Source: an uncultured Pelagibacteraceae bacterium
GTDB lineage: Bacteria > Pseudomonadota > Alphaproteobacteria > Pelagibacterales > Pelagibacteraceae
Assembly (NCBI GenBank): GCA_902622795.1
Contig: CACNRD010000001.1
Coordinates: 124,001 to 188,000, forward strand
Length of the DNA stretch: 64,000 nt
Reading direction: 5' to 3'
In this document: positions 36,529 through 46,622 of the stretch, one piece after another
Position numbering within the stretch: position 1 is the first letter of the stretch
Layout of the letters: each line of letters opens with the position of its first letter
Program-made: the position numbers and the translations under genes
Notes under the pieces: generated by a model
Told to the model about the DNA's origin: nothing
The model's database searches: none
Seen by the model: only the letters and a program-made list of their open reading frames with translations

Positions 36529-38576
36529 GCAATATCGTTGATAACATCAGCTCTATCATATAGTTTTATCAGGGGTTTATATTTTCTGATATCTTCATTT
36601 GAGTTTTCGATTCTTTTAATTTCTTTTTCAGCAAGGAAAAAAAGATCACTATTATGAATAGGGTCAGCTAATTTAAAATTCTTAATACCACTCTGTTTGA
36701 AACCAAGTATGTCACCAAAACCTCGAATTTTCATATCTTCCTCGGATATTAAAAAACCATCATTACTTTGTTTTAATATATTAATTCGTTTTTTTGCATT
36801 GTCAGATAAATTTGATTTAAACATTAATATACATGTTGACTCTTTATCTCCTCTACCAACACGACCTCTAAGCTGGTGAAGTTGAGATAAACCAAACTTA
36901 TTTGCATTTTCAATAATTATTACATTTGCATTTGGAAAATCAATTCCAACTTCAATAATTGTTGTTGAGACTAGAATTTGGAATTTATTTTTTTGAAAAT
37001 TATTTAATATTTTTTCTTTTTCATTTATATCAGTTTTTCCATGCAATAATAAAACTTGATTTGGGAATAAACTTTTTAAGAATTTATATTTATTAACTGC
37101 AGATGTATGATCTAATTTTTTAGACTCTTCAATAAGAGGACACACCCAAAAAATTTGGTTACCTGAATTTATCTCTTTTTTAATAAATTTAAGAACATCA
37201 TCTATTTTACTCTCTAATTTACTATATGTTTTAATTGGTTTTCTAGATCTAGGTTTTTCTTTTATTATTGATAAGTCCATATCACCATAAATTGTCATAG
37301 TTAAAGTTCTTGGGATCGGTGTAGCAGTCATTAATAAAACGTCACAATCATCACCACCTTTATCAGATAGTTTTTTTCTTTGATTAACCCCAAACTTATG
37401 CTGTTCATCAATAATAATTAATCCAAGTTTTTTATAACTGACCTTTTTTTGAAATATCGCGTGTGTACCAAAAATAATATCTATTTTATTGTTTTGTAAT
37501 TTCTCTAAAATTATTTTTTTATTTTTATAATCAGATTTGCCTGAAATTAATTCTATTTTTTTGTTATTAGGAAAAATCTCTTTCGCTAAATTATAATGTT
37601 GACGTGCTAATATTTCCGTAGGAGCCATAAAAGCAACTTGATAGCCTGAGTTTATGGTATTGTATGCTGATAGAAGTGCTATAATTGTTTTTCCACTTCC
37701 GACATCACCTTGTAAAAGTCTAAACATCTTTGTGGATGTGCTTAAATCTCTATTAATTTGTTTCAGGGAATTTAATTGATCATTAGTAAGAGAAAAATTT
37801 AATTTATTTATTAAATCATTTTGTAAAATAAAATTAATTTTTTTTCTTTTTTTTTTTATTTTTTTTATTTTTTTTCTTATTTGAGAATTTACTAAAAAAG
37901 TTGAAAATATTTCGTCATAAGCGAGCCTTTGATAAAAGTTATCTTTATATTTGCCTATATTTTCTGGTTTATGAAGTTCGACAATAGAATTATTCCAACT
38001 TAAATTTCCAAATTTCTTTATAATTTCATTAGAATGCCACTCATCTAATACAGGCAATTTATTAATAATTTGATTAATAATTTTATTATAAACTTTTTCA
38101 GATATCCCTTCTGTTAAAGAATACTGATTATGAACTTGTTTTATTATAGATGAGTCTTCAGAAATATATTTTGGGTTTGTTAATTGATATTTGTTTTTAA
38201 AATAACCTATCTTGCCACTTATGGTTATTTCTTTACCTAAAGGAAGTATTTTTTTTATATATCCTTCATAACTATTAAAAAAAACACAGTCTAGACTTCC
38301 AGTATTGTCTGAACAAATAACTCTATTTGGTAAGTTCCTAATCCTAGGAAATTGGTATTTTTGAGGTGTAACCGTAACAGTTTGATTCTCACCAATTTTT
38401 AGTTCTTTTATTTTCGAGGACAAACTTCTGTCCGTATAAGATTTTGGAAGTTTCCACAAAAGATCAAATAAATTATTAATATTTTTCTTCTTAAGTAAAT
38501 TTGTTGTTTTAGCTCCAACACCTTTTAATGATGTTAAATCTGATAATAAATATTTATAATCACTTTTAATATCCAT
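36525..38576 (-). CDS. recG: ATP-dependent DNA helicase RecG
   Basis: Branch-migration helicase that remodels stalled forks and Holliday junctions. N-terminal wedge domain with OB fold, then the SF2 helicase core: Walker A GDVGSGKTIIALL (about residues 292-304), IIDEQHKFG (DEQH box), LLMTATPIPRTL, and motif VI QLRGRVGRGD. Length 683 is typical. The 5' end is 22 bases from the divergent sdhE gene. Confidence 0.96.
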   Translation of the reverse strand: MDIKSDYKYLLSDLTSLKGVGAKTTNLLKKKNINNLFDLLWKLPKSYTDRSLSSKIKELKIGENQTVTVTPQKYQFPRIRNLPNRVICSDNTGSLDCVFFNSYEGYIKKILPLGKEITISGKIGYFKNKYQLTNPKYISEDSSIIKQVHNQYSLTEGISEKVYNKIINQIINKLPVLDEWHSNEIIKKFGNLSWNNSIVELHKPENIGKYKDNFYQRLAYDEIFSTFLVNSQIRKKIKKIKKKRKKINFILQNDLINKLNFSLTNDQLNSLKQINRDLSTSTKMFRLLQGDVGSGKTIIALLSAYNTINSGYQVAFMAPTEILARQHYNLAKEIFPNNKKIELISGKSDYKNKKIILEKLQNNKIDIIFGTHAIFQKKVSYKKLGLIIIDEQHKFGVNQRKKLSDKGGDDCDVLLMTATPIPRTLTMTIYGDMDLSIIKEKPRSRKPIKTYSKLESKIDDVLKFIKKEINSGNQIFWVCPLIEESKKLDHTSAVNKYKFLKSLFPNQVLLLHGKTDINEKEKILNNFQKNKFQILVSTTIIEVGIDFPNANVIIIENANKFGLSQLHQLRGRVGRGDKESTCILMFKSNLSDNAKKRINILKQSNDGFLISEEDMKIRGFGDILGFKQSGIKNFKLADPIHNSDLFFLAEKEIKRIENSNEDIRKYKPLIKLYDRADVINDIA

Positions 38577-38598
38577 AATAAATTAATATATTCTAATA

Positions 38599-38856
38599 AT
38601 GACTATCAACATAGATGAATTAAAAAAAAAAATTATTTACAGATCTAATTACCGTGGCACAAAAGAGATGGACAAACTTTTAGGTACATTTACCAAAAAA
38701 AATATTAATAATTTGGATAAAAAAGACTTAATTGATTTGGAAAAATTACTAAATATAGATGATACAAATTTATACAACTTTTATACAGGGGCTGAAACAG
38801 ATTTTGAAATAGAGAATAATAAAGTAAATTTACTTTTTAAAAATTTTAAATATTAA
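38599..38856 (+). CDS. sdhE: Succinate dehydrogenase assembly factor SdhE (DUF339)
   Basis: SdhE promotes covalent FAD attachment to SdhA. The 85-residue protein shows the family RGXXE motif in RSNYRGTKEMDKLLGTF (Arg19-Gly20, Glu23) and the C-terminal four-helix pattern ending LFKNFKY. Its location beside recG agrees with the recG-sdhE order of alphaproteobacteria. tRNA-Ser on the other strand begins four bases after its stop. Confidence 0.87.
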   Translation: MTINIDELKKKIIYRSNYRGTKEMDKLLGTFTKKNINNLDKKDLIDLEKLLNIDDTNLYNFYTGAETDFEIENNKVNLLFKNFKY

Positions 38857-38860
38857 ACGA

Positions 38861-38950
38861 TGGCGGAGAGACTGGGATTCGAACCCAGGAAAGAGTTGCC
38901 CCTTTGCCGGTTTTCAAGACCGGTGCTTTCAACCGCTCAGCCATCTCTCC
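38861..38950 (-). tRNA. tRNA-Ser (anticodon TGA)
   Basis: Read on the minus strand: acceptor GGAGAGA/TCTCTCC, anticodon stem CCGGT/ACCGG around loop CTTGAAA, a long class II variable arm, T-stem CTGGG/CCCAG, discriminator G and encoded CCA. Length about 90 bases fits tRNA-Ser. Confidence 0.97.
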
Positions 38951-39036
38951 GTTCGCAAGGTTTTATAATTTTAATTATTTAATTCAACCTTAAAATAGTC
39001 TAATAAAACTAATAACGACTAATTCCATTAAATCTT

Positions 39037-39915
39037 ATGAACAAAGAATTCAATAAGGGGTTACTACTAGCTGGTTCTGGATCATTTTGGTGGGGATTTA
39101 TCGGCGTTATTTATTTTAAATCTATCACTTATATTGGTCACATAGAACTTGTTGTTCATAGATGCCTTTGGTCGACTGTCACATTGATATTAACAACGTT
39201 TTTCTTTTCCAAATGGCATATTTTTTTTGAAGTTTTAAAAAGTAAAAAAAATCTAATCTACCTTTTTTTTTCAGGCAGTTTAATTTTTGTCAATTGGGCA
39301 GCATGGATTTATGCTATAGCAACAAATAGAATAATTGATGCAAGTTTTGGTTATTTTATAATGCCAATTCTTAGTGTTATGTTGGGATATATTTTTTTTA
39401 AGGAGGTTCTTAACAAGAAAAGAATTTTTTCAATTATTTTAGTCATAGTATCTATACTTTATTTAATTATTATGAGTTACAAAACTTTGCCATGGCTTGG
39501 TTTAGTAGTAGCATTTAGTTGGGGTTTTTATAATTTATTAAGAAAAAAAATTAATGTTGATACAGATATTGGATTATTAATAGAGAGCTTGTTTATATTA
39601 CCATTTGCTATTGTAGCATTTTATTTAATCTCCATTAATGGATTTAATGATTTTAAAATTGAAGATCCTCCTATGATGCTACTAATTTTTTTGGCAGGAC
39701 CAATGACTGTTATTCCACTATTTTTATATGTTAGAGGGGTTGAGCTATGTGGACTTGGACCAACTGGAATGATTTTTTATATAACCCCAACTTTGCAATT
39801 TTTACTCGGTTTCTTTTATTATGATGAAGTTTTTTCATTAAATAAATTAGTTAGTTTTATTTTTATTTGGATTGCTGTAATTGTATATTTGAAAGATTTA
39901 CATGAAAATAATTAA
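39037..39915 (+). CDS. rarD: RarD-family EamA transporter
   Basis: A ten-helix drug/metabolite superfamily membrane protein of 292 residues. The start KGLLLAGSGSFWWGFIGVIYFK, the early segment ELVVHRCLWS and the late GPTGMIFYITPTLQFLLGFFYYDE closely follow the RarD pattern. RarD was named for chloramphenicol sensitivity but the natural substrate is unknown. It overlaps mltB by 14 bases, so it may head the following wall-biogenesis operon. Confidence 0.9.
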   Translation: MNKEFNKGLLLAGSGSFWWGFIGVIYFKSITYIGHIELVVHRCLWSTVTLILTTFFFSKWHIFFEVLKSKKNLIYLFFSGSLIFVNWAAWIYAIATNRIIDASFGYFIMPILSVMLGYIFFKEVLNKKRIFSIILVIVSILYLIIMSYKTLPWLGLVVAFSWGFYNLLRKKINVDTDIGLLIESLFILPFAIVAFYLISINGFNDFKIEDPPMMLLIFLAGPMTVIPLFLYVRGVELCGLGPTGMIFYITPTLQFLLGFFYYDEVFSLNKLVSFIFIWIAVIVYLKDLHENN

Positions 39916-40906
39916 ATACTTATTAATTATCTTATTTACTTTTAATACTAATGTTTGTGCTGATATCAATATTGAATTTGAAAATTGGAAAAAAAGTTTT
40001 AAAAAAATAGCACTTAAAAATAATATTTCAGAAAAAACTTTTGATAAAGTGATGTCTAATACTAAATTCCTTCCTAATGTTATTAAATACGATCGTTTTC
40101 AACCAGAATTTTATGAAGATACAAAGACTTATATCTCAAAGAGAACTTCTAAAAAGAAAGTTTCTAAAGGGTTGTCTTTTTATGAACAAAATTCAAATCT
40201 GGTTAAATCAGTAGAAAAAAAATTTAATATTGAACAGGAATTACTCTTATCATTAATGGGTATCGAAACAAATTTTGGAACCTATGTTGGAAAAATGGAC
40301 ATTTTATCATCTCTTGCAACATTAAGTTTTGACCAAAGGCGATCTGATTTTTTTACAAATGAATTGTTAATACTTTTAAAGCTTATTGAAAAACAACAAA
40401 TTAATTATGAAACTCTTTTTGGATCTTGGGCAGGTGCATTTGGTTTTTTTCAATTTATGCCTTCTACAATGAAAAACTATGCAATAGATTATGATAATAA
40501 TGGATCAATTGATTTAAAAAATAATAAAGATGCATATGCATCAGCAGGTAATTATTTAAATCAAATTGGTTGGAAGGCTGGTCAACCTTGTTTTTTAAGA
40601 GTCAATTTATCTAATGATATACCTAGAAAATATTTAAATGTTTCAGCTAAGAAACTTCACAATAAACAAAAATTAAAATCTTATAGTAAATTTATTAAAA
40701 ATATAAATGAAATAGATAATAAATATCAAAATCTTCAAGTAGCAATAATTACACCTGATAAAGATATAATACCTGATGCTGATACTTTAAATCCAGCCTT
40801 TATTGTTTTTGATAATTATGAAATTATACTACAATGGAACAGATCATTAAGATTTGCTTTAGCAGTTTGTACTTTAAAAGATAAATTTAAAAATGAACTA
40901 CAATAA
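39902..40906 (+). CDS. Lytic murein transglycosylase, MltB family
   Basis: A 334-residue exported enzyme cutting glycan strands of peptidoglycan. Signal peptide (about residues 1-20, ending CADI), the MltB catalytic glutamate in LLSLMGIETNFGTYVG, substrate motifs RRSDFFTNELL and GSWAGAFGFFQFMPSTM, and the DLKNNKDAYASAGNYLNQIGW block. It lies upstream of an RlpA-like lipoprotein and a D-Ala-D-Ala carboxypeptidase, a conserved wall-remodelling trio. Confidence 0.93.
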   Translation: MKIIKYLLIILFTFNTNVCADINIEFENWKKSFKKIALKNNISEKTFDKVMSNTKFLPNVIKYDRFQPEFYEDTKTYISKRTSKKKVSKGLSFYEQNSNLVKSVEKKFNIEQELLLSLMGIETNFGTYVGKMDILSSLATLSFDQRRSDFFTNELLILLKLIEKQQINYETLFGSWAGAFGFFQFMPSTMKNYAIDYDNNGSIDLKNNKDAYASAGNYLNQIGWKAGQPCFLRVNLSNDIPRKYLNVSAKKLHNKQKLKSYSKFIKNINEIDNKYQNLQVAIITPDKDIIPDADTLNPAFIVFDNYEIILQWNRSLRFALAVCTLKDKFKNELQ

Positions 40907-41654
40907 ATTTTTAACTATATTATTAATTTTATTTTTAACAGCATGCCAACAATTTGATGATAACAAAAAAGGAGTAAATTACTCAAATTATCTAAAATAT
41001 AGTAACACAGGTTTTACGTTAATTTATGATGAACAACTTAAAAAAGATAACAAAATATCTAAAAAAATTGATAATAGAGCTTTAGTTATTTTTCACAAAA
41101 AAATTAAAAAAAATTCATTTGTTAAAATTACCAATCCTGTAAATGATAAATCAATCATTGCTAAAGTTATTTCAAATAATGTTCAATTTTCAGACTTTTA
41201 TAATTCAGTGATAACAAAAAGAATTGCTAATGAATTATCTATTAATTTAAGTGAGCCATACGTTGATCTTGTTCTTATATCTGAAAACTCAACATTTATT
41301 GCTAAAAAAGCAAAAACATTCGATGAAGAAAAAAATGTAGCTGAAAAAGCACCTGTGGATGGAATTACAATTGATAATTTAGGAGCAGACTTAAATAAAA
41401 AAAAACAAGTAAAGAAACATAAATTTTTATACTCAATTAAGATCGCTGATTTTTATTACAAGGATTCAGCAGAGAATATGATCTTAAGAATTAAAAAAGA
41501 GACTAATTTGAAAAATCCATTAATAAAAAAATTATCACAGACTAAATATAGGGTATTATTAGGTCCATTTAATGATATAAAAAAACTTGAAAAGTCATTT
41601 GATGAAATAAAATTATTAGAATTTGAAAACTTAGAAATATTAAAAGATGCTTAA
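40893..41654 (+). CDS. RlpA-like lipoprotein with C-terminal SPOR domain
   Basis: A 253-residue lipoprotein: lipobox LTAC (Cys18), a divergent double-psi beta-barrel region (about residues 60-125) and a SPOR domain at the end (FLYSIKIADFYYKDSAENM...YRVLLGPFNDIKKLEKSF, about 175-250) for binding denuded glycan strands. RlpA in Pseudomonas is a septal lytic transglycosylase. Here the region matching RlpA's NDRGPF reads SNNVQF, so the catalytic Asp appears to be lost, though His remains in VIFHKKIKKNSFVKI. It may act as a structural binder. Overlaps both neighbours. Confidence 0.78.
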   Translation: MNYNKFLTILLILFLTACQQFDDNKKGVNYSNYLKYSNTGFTLIYDEQLKKDNKISKKIDNRALVIFHKKIKKNSFVKITNPVNDKSIIAKVISNNVQFSDFYNSVITKRIANELSINLSEPYVDLVLISENSTFIAKKAKTFDEEKNVAEKAPVDGITIDNLGADLNKKKQVKKHKFLYSIKIADFYYKDSAENMILRIKKETNLKNPLIKKLSQTKYRVLLGPFNDIKKLEKSFDEIKLLEFENLEILKDA

Positions 41655-42798
41655 GAAATTAGTAATTTATATTTTCCTCAGCTTGTTTATTCATTCATTT
41701 TCTAATGCCAATTTTGATGTAAAAGCAAGAACAGCAATACTTCAAGATTACTATTCTGGTGAAATTTTGTATGAAAAAGAACCTGATAGATCAATTTATC
41801 CAGCTTCAATGACAAAAATTATGACTTCAATAATTGCTTTTGATTTGATCAAATCTGGTGATTTAAGTTTAGATGAAAAATTTATTATTTCCGAAAAGGC
41901 TTGGAGATTATCTACAGCAGGTTATTCTTCTATGTTTATTATGGTCGGAGATCAAGTTACTGTAGAAGATTTACTTAAAGGTATAATTATTGCCTCAGGT
42001 AATGATGCGTGTATAGCTTTAGCGGAGGGTATTGCTGGTACAGAAGAAGAGTTTGCTTTGTTAATGACTGCTAAAGCAAGAGAAATTGGTATGGAAAATA
42101 CAAATTTCACAAATTCTTCAGGTATCAATGATCCTGATAACTATTCTACTGTAAGAGATATAATGCTTATGTCTAGATATCTAATCGAAAAACATCCTGA
42201 GTTTTACAAAATGTTTGCTGAAAAAGAATTCACATGGGATCGTACTGGAGGTGATCCAATTACCCAAGGTAATAGAAATCCTCTACTTTATAAAAACCTT
42301 GGGGCTGACGGAATTAAAACAGGTTATCTTGCTGTTGAAAAATACTCTTTAGCATCCTCTATAGATAGAAATGGCAGAAGGTTGATAGCAGTAGGCAGTG
42401 GTTTTAATACAAAAAATTCAAGATCCAAGGAGAGTACTAAGCTTTTAACTTATGGATTAACTAATTTTGATTTAGTTGAAATAGCAAAATCAAATAAACC
42501 TTTTCAAAAAATAAATATCTGGCTGGGTAAACAAGACACAGTAGAAGCTTATACTAACCAAGATATTTACAAAACTATTAAAAAAGCTAAAAAAAAATTA
42601 CTAAAAGTTTCTGTTAAATATGAAGGACCTGTGGAAGCACCAATAAAAAAAAATCAAAAAATAGCGACATTGAGAGTAGTTTATGACCAAGAATTAGTTG
42701 GTGAATATGACCTTTTATCATCAAAAGAAATAAAAAAAGTAAACTTTATATCCAGATTAATTAAATCAATTAACTATTTAATCTGGGGTGATGTCTAA
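41647..42798 (+). CDS. D-alanyl-D-alanine carboxypeptidase (penicillin-binding protein 5/6 type)
   Basis: Serine DD-peptidase trimming peptidoglycan stem peptides. A signal peptide (residues 1-21) precedes the three active-site motifs: SMTK (SXXK, about residue 54), SGN in IIASGNDACIA, and KTG in ADGIKTGYLAVE. The C-terminal domain (about 275-383) is the beta-rich PBP5 extension ending in an amphipathic LISRLIKSINYLIWG helix for membrane attachment. It overlaps tmk by eight bases. Confidence 0.94.
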   Translation: MLKKLVIYIFLSLFIHSFSNANFDVKARTAILQDYYSGEILYEKEPDRSIYPASMTKIMTSIIAFDLIKSGDLSLDEKFIISEKAWRLSTAGYSSMFIMVGDQVTVEDLLKGIIIASGNDACIALAEGIAGTEEEFALLMTAKAREIGMENTNFTNSSGINDPDNYSTVRDIMLMSRYLIEKHPEFYKMFAEKEFTWDRTGGDPITQGNRNPLLYKNLGADGIKTGYLAVEKYSLASSIDRNGRRLIAVGSGFNTKNSRSKESTKLLTYGLTNFDLVEIAKSNKPFQKINIWLGKQDTVEAYTNQDIYKTIKKAKKKLLKVSVKYEGPVEAPIKKNQKIATLRVVYDQELVGEYDLLSSKEIKKVNFISRLIKSINYLIWGDV

Positions 42799-43402
42799 AA
42801 AACCTATTATTGTTTTTGAGGGTATAGAAGGGAGTGGAAAAAGTTACCATTTAGCTTTTGTAGCAAGATATCTAAAACAAAAAAAAATCAGCTTTATTAA
42901 AATACGTGAACCTGGTGGCAGTCAAAATTCAGAAAAAATTAGGAGACTAATGTTAAATAATAAATCAAATTTTAATAAAAATACTGACCTATTGTTATTT
43001 TTATCATCAAGAAGTGAAAATATTAGTTTAATAAAAAAAAATTATAATAAAAAAATTATTCTTATTGATAGATTTACAGACTCTACAATCGCCTACCAAC
43101 ATTATGGTATGGGTGTAAATTTGAAGTTAATTAATGTATTAAATAAGTATTTACTTAAAGATATAAAGTTAGGTTTTACTTTTCTAAATATAGTAAATAA
43201 TAAAAACTTATTTTTAAGATTAAAAAAAAGAAAAACACTTAACAGGTACGATAAATTTAATTCAGTGTTTTATAACAAAGTTCAGAATGGTTTTATAAAA
43301 TTAGCTAAATCAAAAAAAAGATCATATATGATAGTTAATTCAAATTTAGAAATTAAGAAAAATAGGAAATTAATCTTAGATAAAATAAATAAATTAATTT
43401 AA
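42791..43402 (+). CDS. tmk: Thymidylate kinase
   Basis: Phosphorylates dTMP to dTDP. P-loop GIEGSGKSYH at the N-terminus (residues about 9-18), the DR motif IDRFTDSTIAYQHYG, and a LID region rich in Arg/Lys (RLKKRKTLNRYD). The ATG at 42791 has GGGG a few bases upstream; a GTG three bases earlier is an alternative. Length 203. It is followed by holB, the common tmk-holB pairing. Confidence 0.94.
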   Translation: MSKKPIIVFEGIEGSGKSYHLAFVARYLKQKKISFIKIREPGGSQNSEKIRRLMLNNKSNFNKNTDLLLFLSSRSENISLIKKNYNKKIILIDRFTDSTIAYQHYGMGVNLKLINVLNKYLLKDIKLGFTFLNIVNNKNLFLRLKKRKTLNRYDKFNSVFYNKVQNGFIKLAKSKKRSYMIVNSNLEIKKNRKLILDKINKLI

Positions 43403-43405
43403 TAT

Positions 43406-44329
43406 ATGGAGTCTTTATTGCAAAAATGTTTATTTGGGCATTACGAAATTTTTGACACACTAAAAAATCTATATTTAAATAAAAAGTTTCCTAATAAAAT
43501 AATTTTCTCAGGTGAGAAGGGTATAGGTAAGTGTACTTTAGCCTATCATATAATTAATTATATTTTATCCCTAAATGAAGATCATAATTATGATACTAAA
43601 AATTATGAAATTAATAGTGAAAATAAATCTTTTAAATTAATTAAGAATAAATCTAATCCTAATTTTAACCTAATTGATGTTCAGGATGGAAAAAAAAATA
43701 TCGATATTAATCAAATCCGGGATCTAATTTCAAATTTAAATAAATCGTCATTTAACGTAAACCCAAGGTTTGTTTTGATTGATAATATAAATTTACTTAA
43801 CCTTAATTCTGTAAACGCATTACTTAAAGTTATCGAAGAACCAAATGATAATATAAACTTTATTTTAATAAACAGTAACAAACGAGTACTTCCCACCTTA
43901 AAATCAAGATGTATAGATTTCAAGATATCTCTTTCTCAAAATCAATTAATTGAAATAACCAATAAGATAATTAATCAAGATATTTACAACTTATTTAATA
44001 AAGAATTAATTAATTACTATAATACACCTGGACAGTTGTTAACAATTTTAAATGTTTCAGAAGAGTTTGTAATAGATATTAAAAATTTGAAATTAAAAGA
44101 TTTTCTATCATTCATGATCAAAAATAAAATTTACAAAAAAGATAAAAAATTGATTGAATTGACTTACTCATTTATTGAAATTTACTTTAGAGATAAAGTT
44201 AATATTAAGAATATTGAAATATTAAATTTTTATACTCTTTTTTTGAAAAAAATCATTAACACTAAAATTTATAATTTAGACGAAGAGACTATTATAATGG
44301 AATTTGAAGATCGAATTTTAAATGGATAA
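43406..44329 (+). CDS. holB: DNA polymerase III subunit delta'
   Basis: Clamp-loader subunit with an AAA+ fold, 307 residues. It has a P-loop-like GEKGIGKCTLAY (residues about 37-48), the Walker B-like VLIDNINLLN and the sensor region LKVIEEPNDNINFILINSNKRVLPTLKSRC, which includes the SRC motif of clamp loaders. The zinc-binding cysteines seen in many delta' and tau proteins are not present. Position between tmk and metG supports the call. Confidence 0.9.
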   Translation: MESLLQKCLFGHYEIFDTLKNLYLNKKFPNKIIFSGEKGIGKCTLAYHIINYILSLNEDHNYDTKNYEINSENKSFKLIKNKSNPNFNLIDVQDGKKNIDINQIRDLISNLNKSSFNVNPRFVLIDNINLLNLNSVNALLKVIEEPNDNINFILINSNKRVLPTLKSRCIDFKISLSQNQLIEITNKIINQDIYNLFNKELINYYNTPGQLLTILNVSEEFVIDIKNLKLKDFLSFMIKNKIYKKDKKLIELTYSFIEIYFRDKVNIKNIEILNFYTLFLKKIINTKIYNLDEETIIMEFEDRILNG

Positions 44330-45863
44330 AAATTTTTATATCACAACTCCTATATACTATCCATCTGCCAGACCTCACATGGGTCATGCTTATTCAAGCA
44401 TAATTGCTGATTTTTTTTCAAGATTTAAAACTATTGACGGATACAAAGTTTATTTTTTAACCGGGACCGATGAGCATGGACTTAAAATCCAAAGATCGGC
44501 TGAGAAAGAGGGTTTAGATCCTCTTAAATTTTGTGATCAAATTAGTAAAACATTTAGAGATTTATCTAAAACTTTAAATTTAACCAATACAGACTTTATT
44601 CGTACAACAGAAGACAGACATAAGAAAACAGTTCAGCATTTATGGAAAGAGCTAGAAAAAAATGATGATATTTATCTTTCTAATTATTCAGGATGGTATT
44701 CTGTTTCAGATGAAGCTTTTTATAATGAAGATGAAATAGAAGAAATCGATGGAAAAAAAATTTCAATTAGTTCAAAATCAACTGTGGAATGGATAGAAGA
44801 GGAGTCTTATTTTTTTAGACTCTCTAAATGGGAAAAGCCTTTATTGGATTTTTATGATAAAAACCCAAATTTTATTTCTCCTGAATCAAGAAAAAATGAA
44901 GTAATAAGTTTTGTTAAAAGTGGACTTAAAGATCTTTCAGTAAGTAGAAAAACTTTTTCATGGGGTATTCAGGTACCAGGAAATAATAACCATGTTATTT
45001 ATGTTTGGCTTGATGCACTTACCAACTATATAAGTGCATTAAACTACCCTAATAAAGAAGATAAATTATTTAAAAAATTTTGGCCTGCTTCAGTTCACTT
45101 AATTGGAAAAGATATATTAAGATTTCATGCTGTATATTGGCCTGCTTTTTTATTAGCGGCCAAAATAGAACTACCAAAAAAAGTTTATGGTCATGGATGG
45201 ATACTGTCAGGTGATGAGAAAATGTCTAAATCAAAAGGTAATATTTTAGATCCTTTACAAATTATTGATGAATATGGTTTAGATCCTTTAAGATATTATT
45301 TGATTAAAGAAGTTTCGTTTGGGAATGATGGCAATATATCTAAGGATAGATTGGAGGATTGTATAAATAGCGATTTAGCAAATAATTATGGTAACTTATG
45401 TCAACGTGTTACGGCATTTGCTATAAAAAATTGTGATGGAAAAATACCAGAAAAAATTAAATTTGAGGACGATGATTTAAATATTTTAAATAAATTTAAA
45501 GATAATTTAGAAAACATAAGATCTAAAATAGATCAACAAAACTTAAACTTTTATATTGATTATATAGTTAATTCACTCTTTGAGGCTAATAAATATTTTA
45601 ATGATCAAGAACCTTGGAAAAAGAAGGATGATATAACTAGATTGAATACCATCGTTTTTACTTCTTTAGAAATTATTAGAAAAATAAGTTTTTTACTCTA
45701 TCCAATAATCCCAGGATCAGTATTAAAGGCTTTAAAAATATTTAATCTTGGTGAAAATGACATTAAATTAGAAGACATATCTAAAAATGAATTTTTAATT
45801 AAAGGAAATAGTATAAATAAAATAGATATACTTTTTAATAAAATAAAAAAAAATAATGATTGA
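44322..45863 (+). CDS. metG: Methionyl-tRNA synthetase
   Basis: Class I synthetase charging initiator and elongator tRNA-Met. HIGH motif as HMGH in PIYYPSARPHMGHAYS (residues 6-21), KMSKS in DEKMSKSKGNILDP (about 303). The connective peptide (WYSVSDEAFYNEDEI) lacks the zinc-binding cysteine knuckle, placing it with the zinc-free, mitochondrial-like MetRS group of alphaproteobacteria; no C-terminal tRNA-binding domain at 513 residues. It overlaps holB and tatD. Confidence 0.96.
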   Translation: MDKNFYITTPIYYPSARPHMGHAYSSIIADFFSRFKTIDGYKVYFLTGTDEHGLKIQRSAEKEGLDPLKFCDQISKTFRDLSKTLNLTNTDFIRTTEDRHKKTVQHLWKELEKNDDIYLSNYSGWYSVSDEAFYNEDEIEEIDGKKISISSKSTVEWIEEESYFFRLSKWEKPLLDFYDKNPNFISPESRKNEVISFVKSGLKDLSVSRKTFSWGIQVPGNNNHVIYVWLDALTNYISALNYPNKEDKLFKKFWPASVHLIGKDILRFHAVYWPAFLLAAKIELPKKVYGHGWILSGDEKMSKSKGNILDPLQIIDEYGLDPLRYYLIKEVSFGNDGNISKDRLEDCINSDLANNYGNLCQRVTAFAIKNCDGKIPEKIKFEDDDLNILNKFKDNLENIRSKIDQQNLNFYIDYIVNSLFEANKYFNDQEPWKKKDDITRLNTIVFTSLEIIRKISFLLYPIIPGSVLKALKIFNLGENDIKLEDISKNEFLIKGNSINKIDILFNKIKKNND

Positions 45864-46617
45864 TTCACACTGTCATCTTGATCATGAACCATTAATAAGT
45901 GACCTTAATAATGTAATACAAAGATCAAAAGATGTTGGCATTAAAAAATTGCTAACCATATCAACATCAATAGATAGTTTTTCTAAAATTAAACAATTGA
46001 TCCATAAAGATGACATTATTTATGGTACAGTTGGTATTCATCCACACGAAAGTGACAAAAATGTTTTAACTTCCTCTCAATTAGTTCAAAACTTTCGAGA
46101 AAATGAGAAAATTATTGGCATAGGTGAAACTGGATTAGATTTTTATTATAATAATAGTGATCGTGAGAAACAAATATCGAGTTTTAAAGAACACATAGAA
46201 GCTTCGATTGAGACTAAGTCGCCATTAATTGTTCATTCAAGAAATGCAGAAGATGAAACATATGAAATACTTAATTCATATAAAAATAATGACCTTAAAA
46301 TTTTAATGCATTGTTTTACAGGATCTAAAGAATTTTCAAAAAAACTTTTACTATTAAACTCATATTTTTCAGCAAGTGGAATTATTACCTTTAAAAATTC
46401 CTTAGATTTGCAAGATACCTTTAAGTCGTTACCTCTAGAAAAAGTATTGATTGAAACCGACAGTCCTTTTTTAGCCCCTGTACCAAATAGAGGTAAAAAA
46501 AATGAACCATCATTTATTGATTTTACAGCCGTTAAACTTGCAGAAATTAAGGAAATACCAAAGTCAAAACTCATTGAAATAACCACAAATAATTTTAATC
46601 AACTGTTCTTTAATTAA
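45856..46617 (+). CDS. tatD: TatD-family deoxyribonuclease
   Basis: Metal-dependent hydrolase of the TatD family, 253 residues. Metal ligands: IDSHCHLDHE at the N-terminus, GETGLDFYY, VHSRNAEDE, MHCFTG and the final ETDSPFLAPVPNRGKKNEP. Members have DNA exonuclease activity and are not required for Tat export despite the name. It sits between metG and a metallo-beta-lactamase protein, the conserved alphaproteobacterial order. Confidence 0.94.
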   Translation: MIDSHCHLDHEPLISDLNNVIQRSKDVGIKKLLTISTSIDSFSKIKQLIHKDDIIYGTVGIHPHESDKNVLTSSQLVQNFRENEKIIGIGETGLDFYYNNSDREKQISSFKEHIEASIETKSPLIVHSRNAEDETYEILNSYKNNDLKILMHCFTGSKEFSKKLLLLNSYFSASGIITFKNSLDLQDTFKSLPLEKVLIETDSPFLAPVPNRGKKNEPSFIDFTAVKLAEIKEIPKSKLIEITTNNFNQLFFN

Positions 46618-46622
46618 TACTT

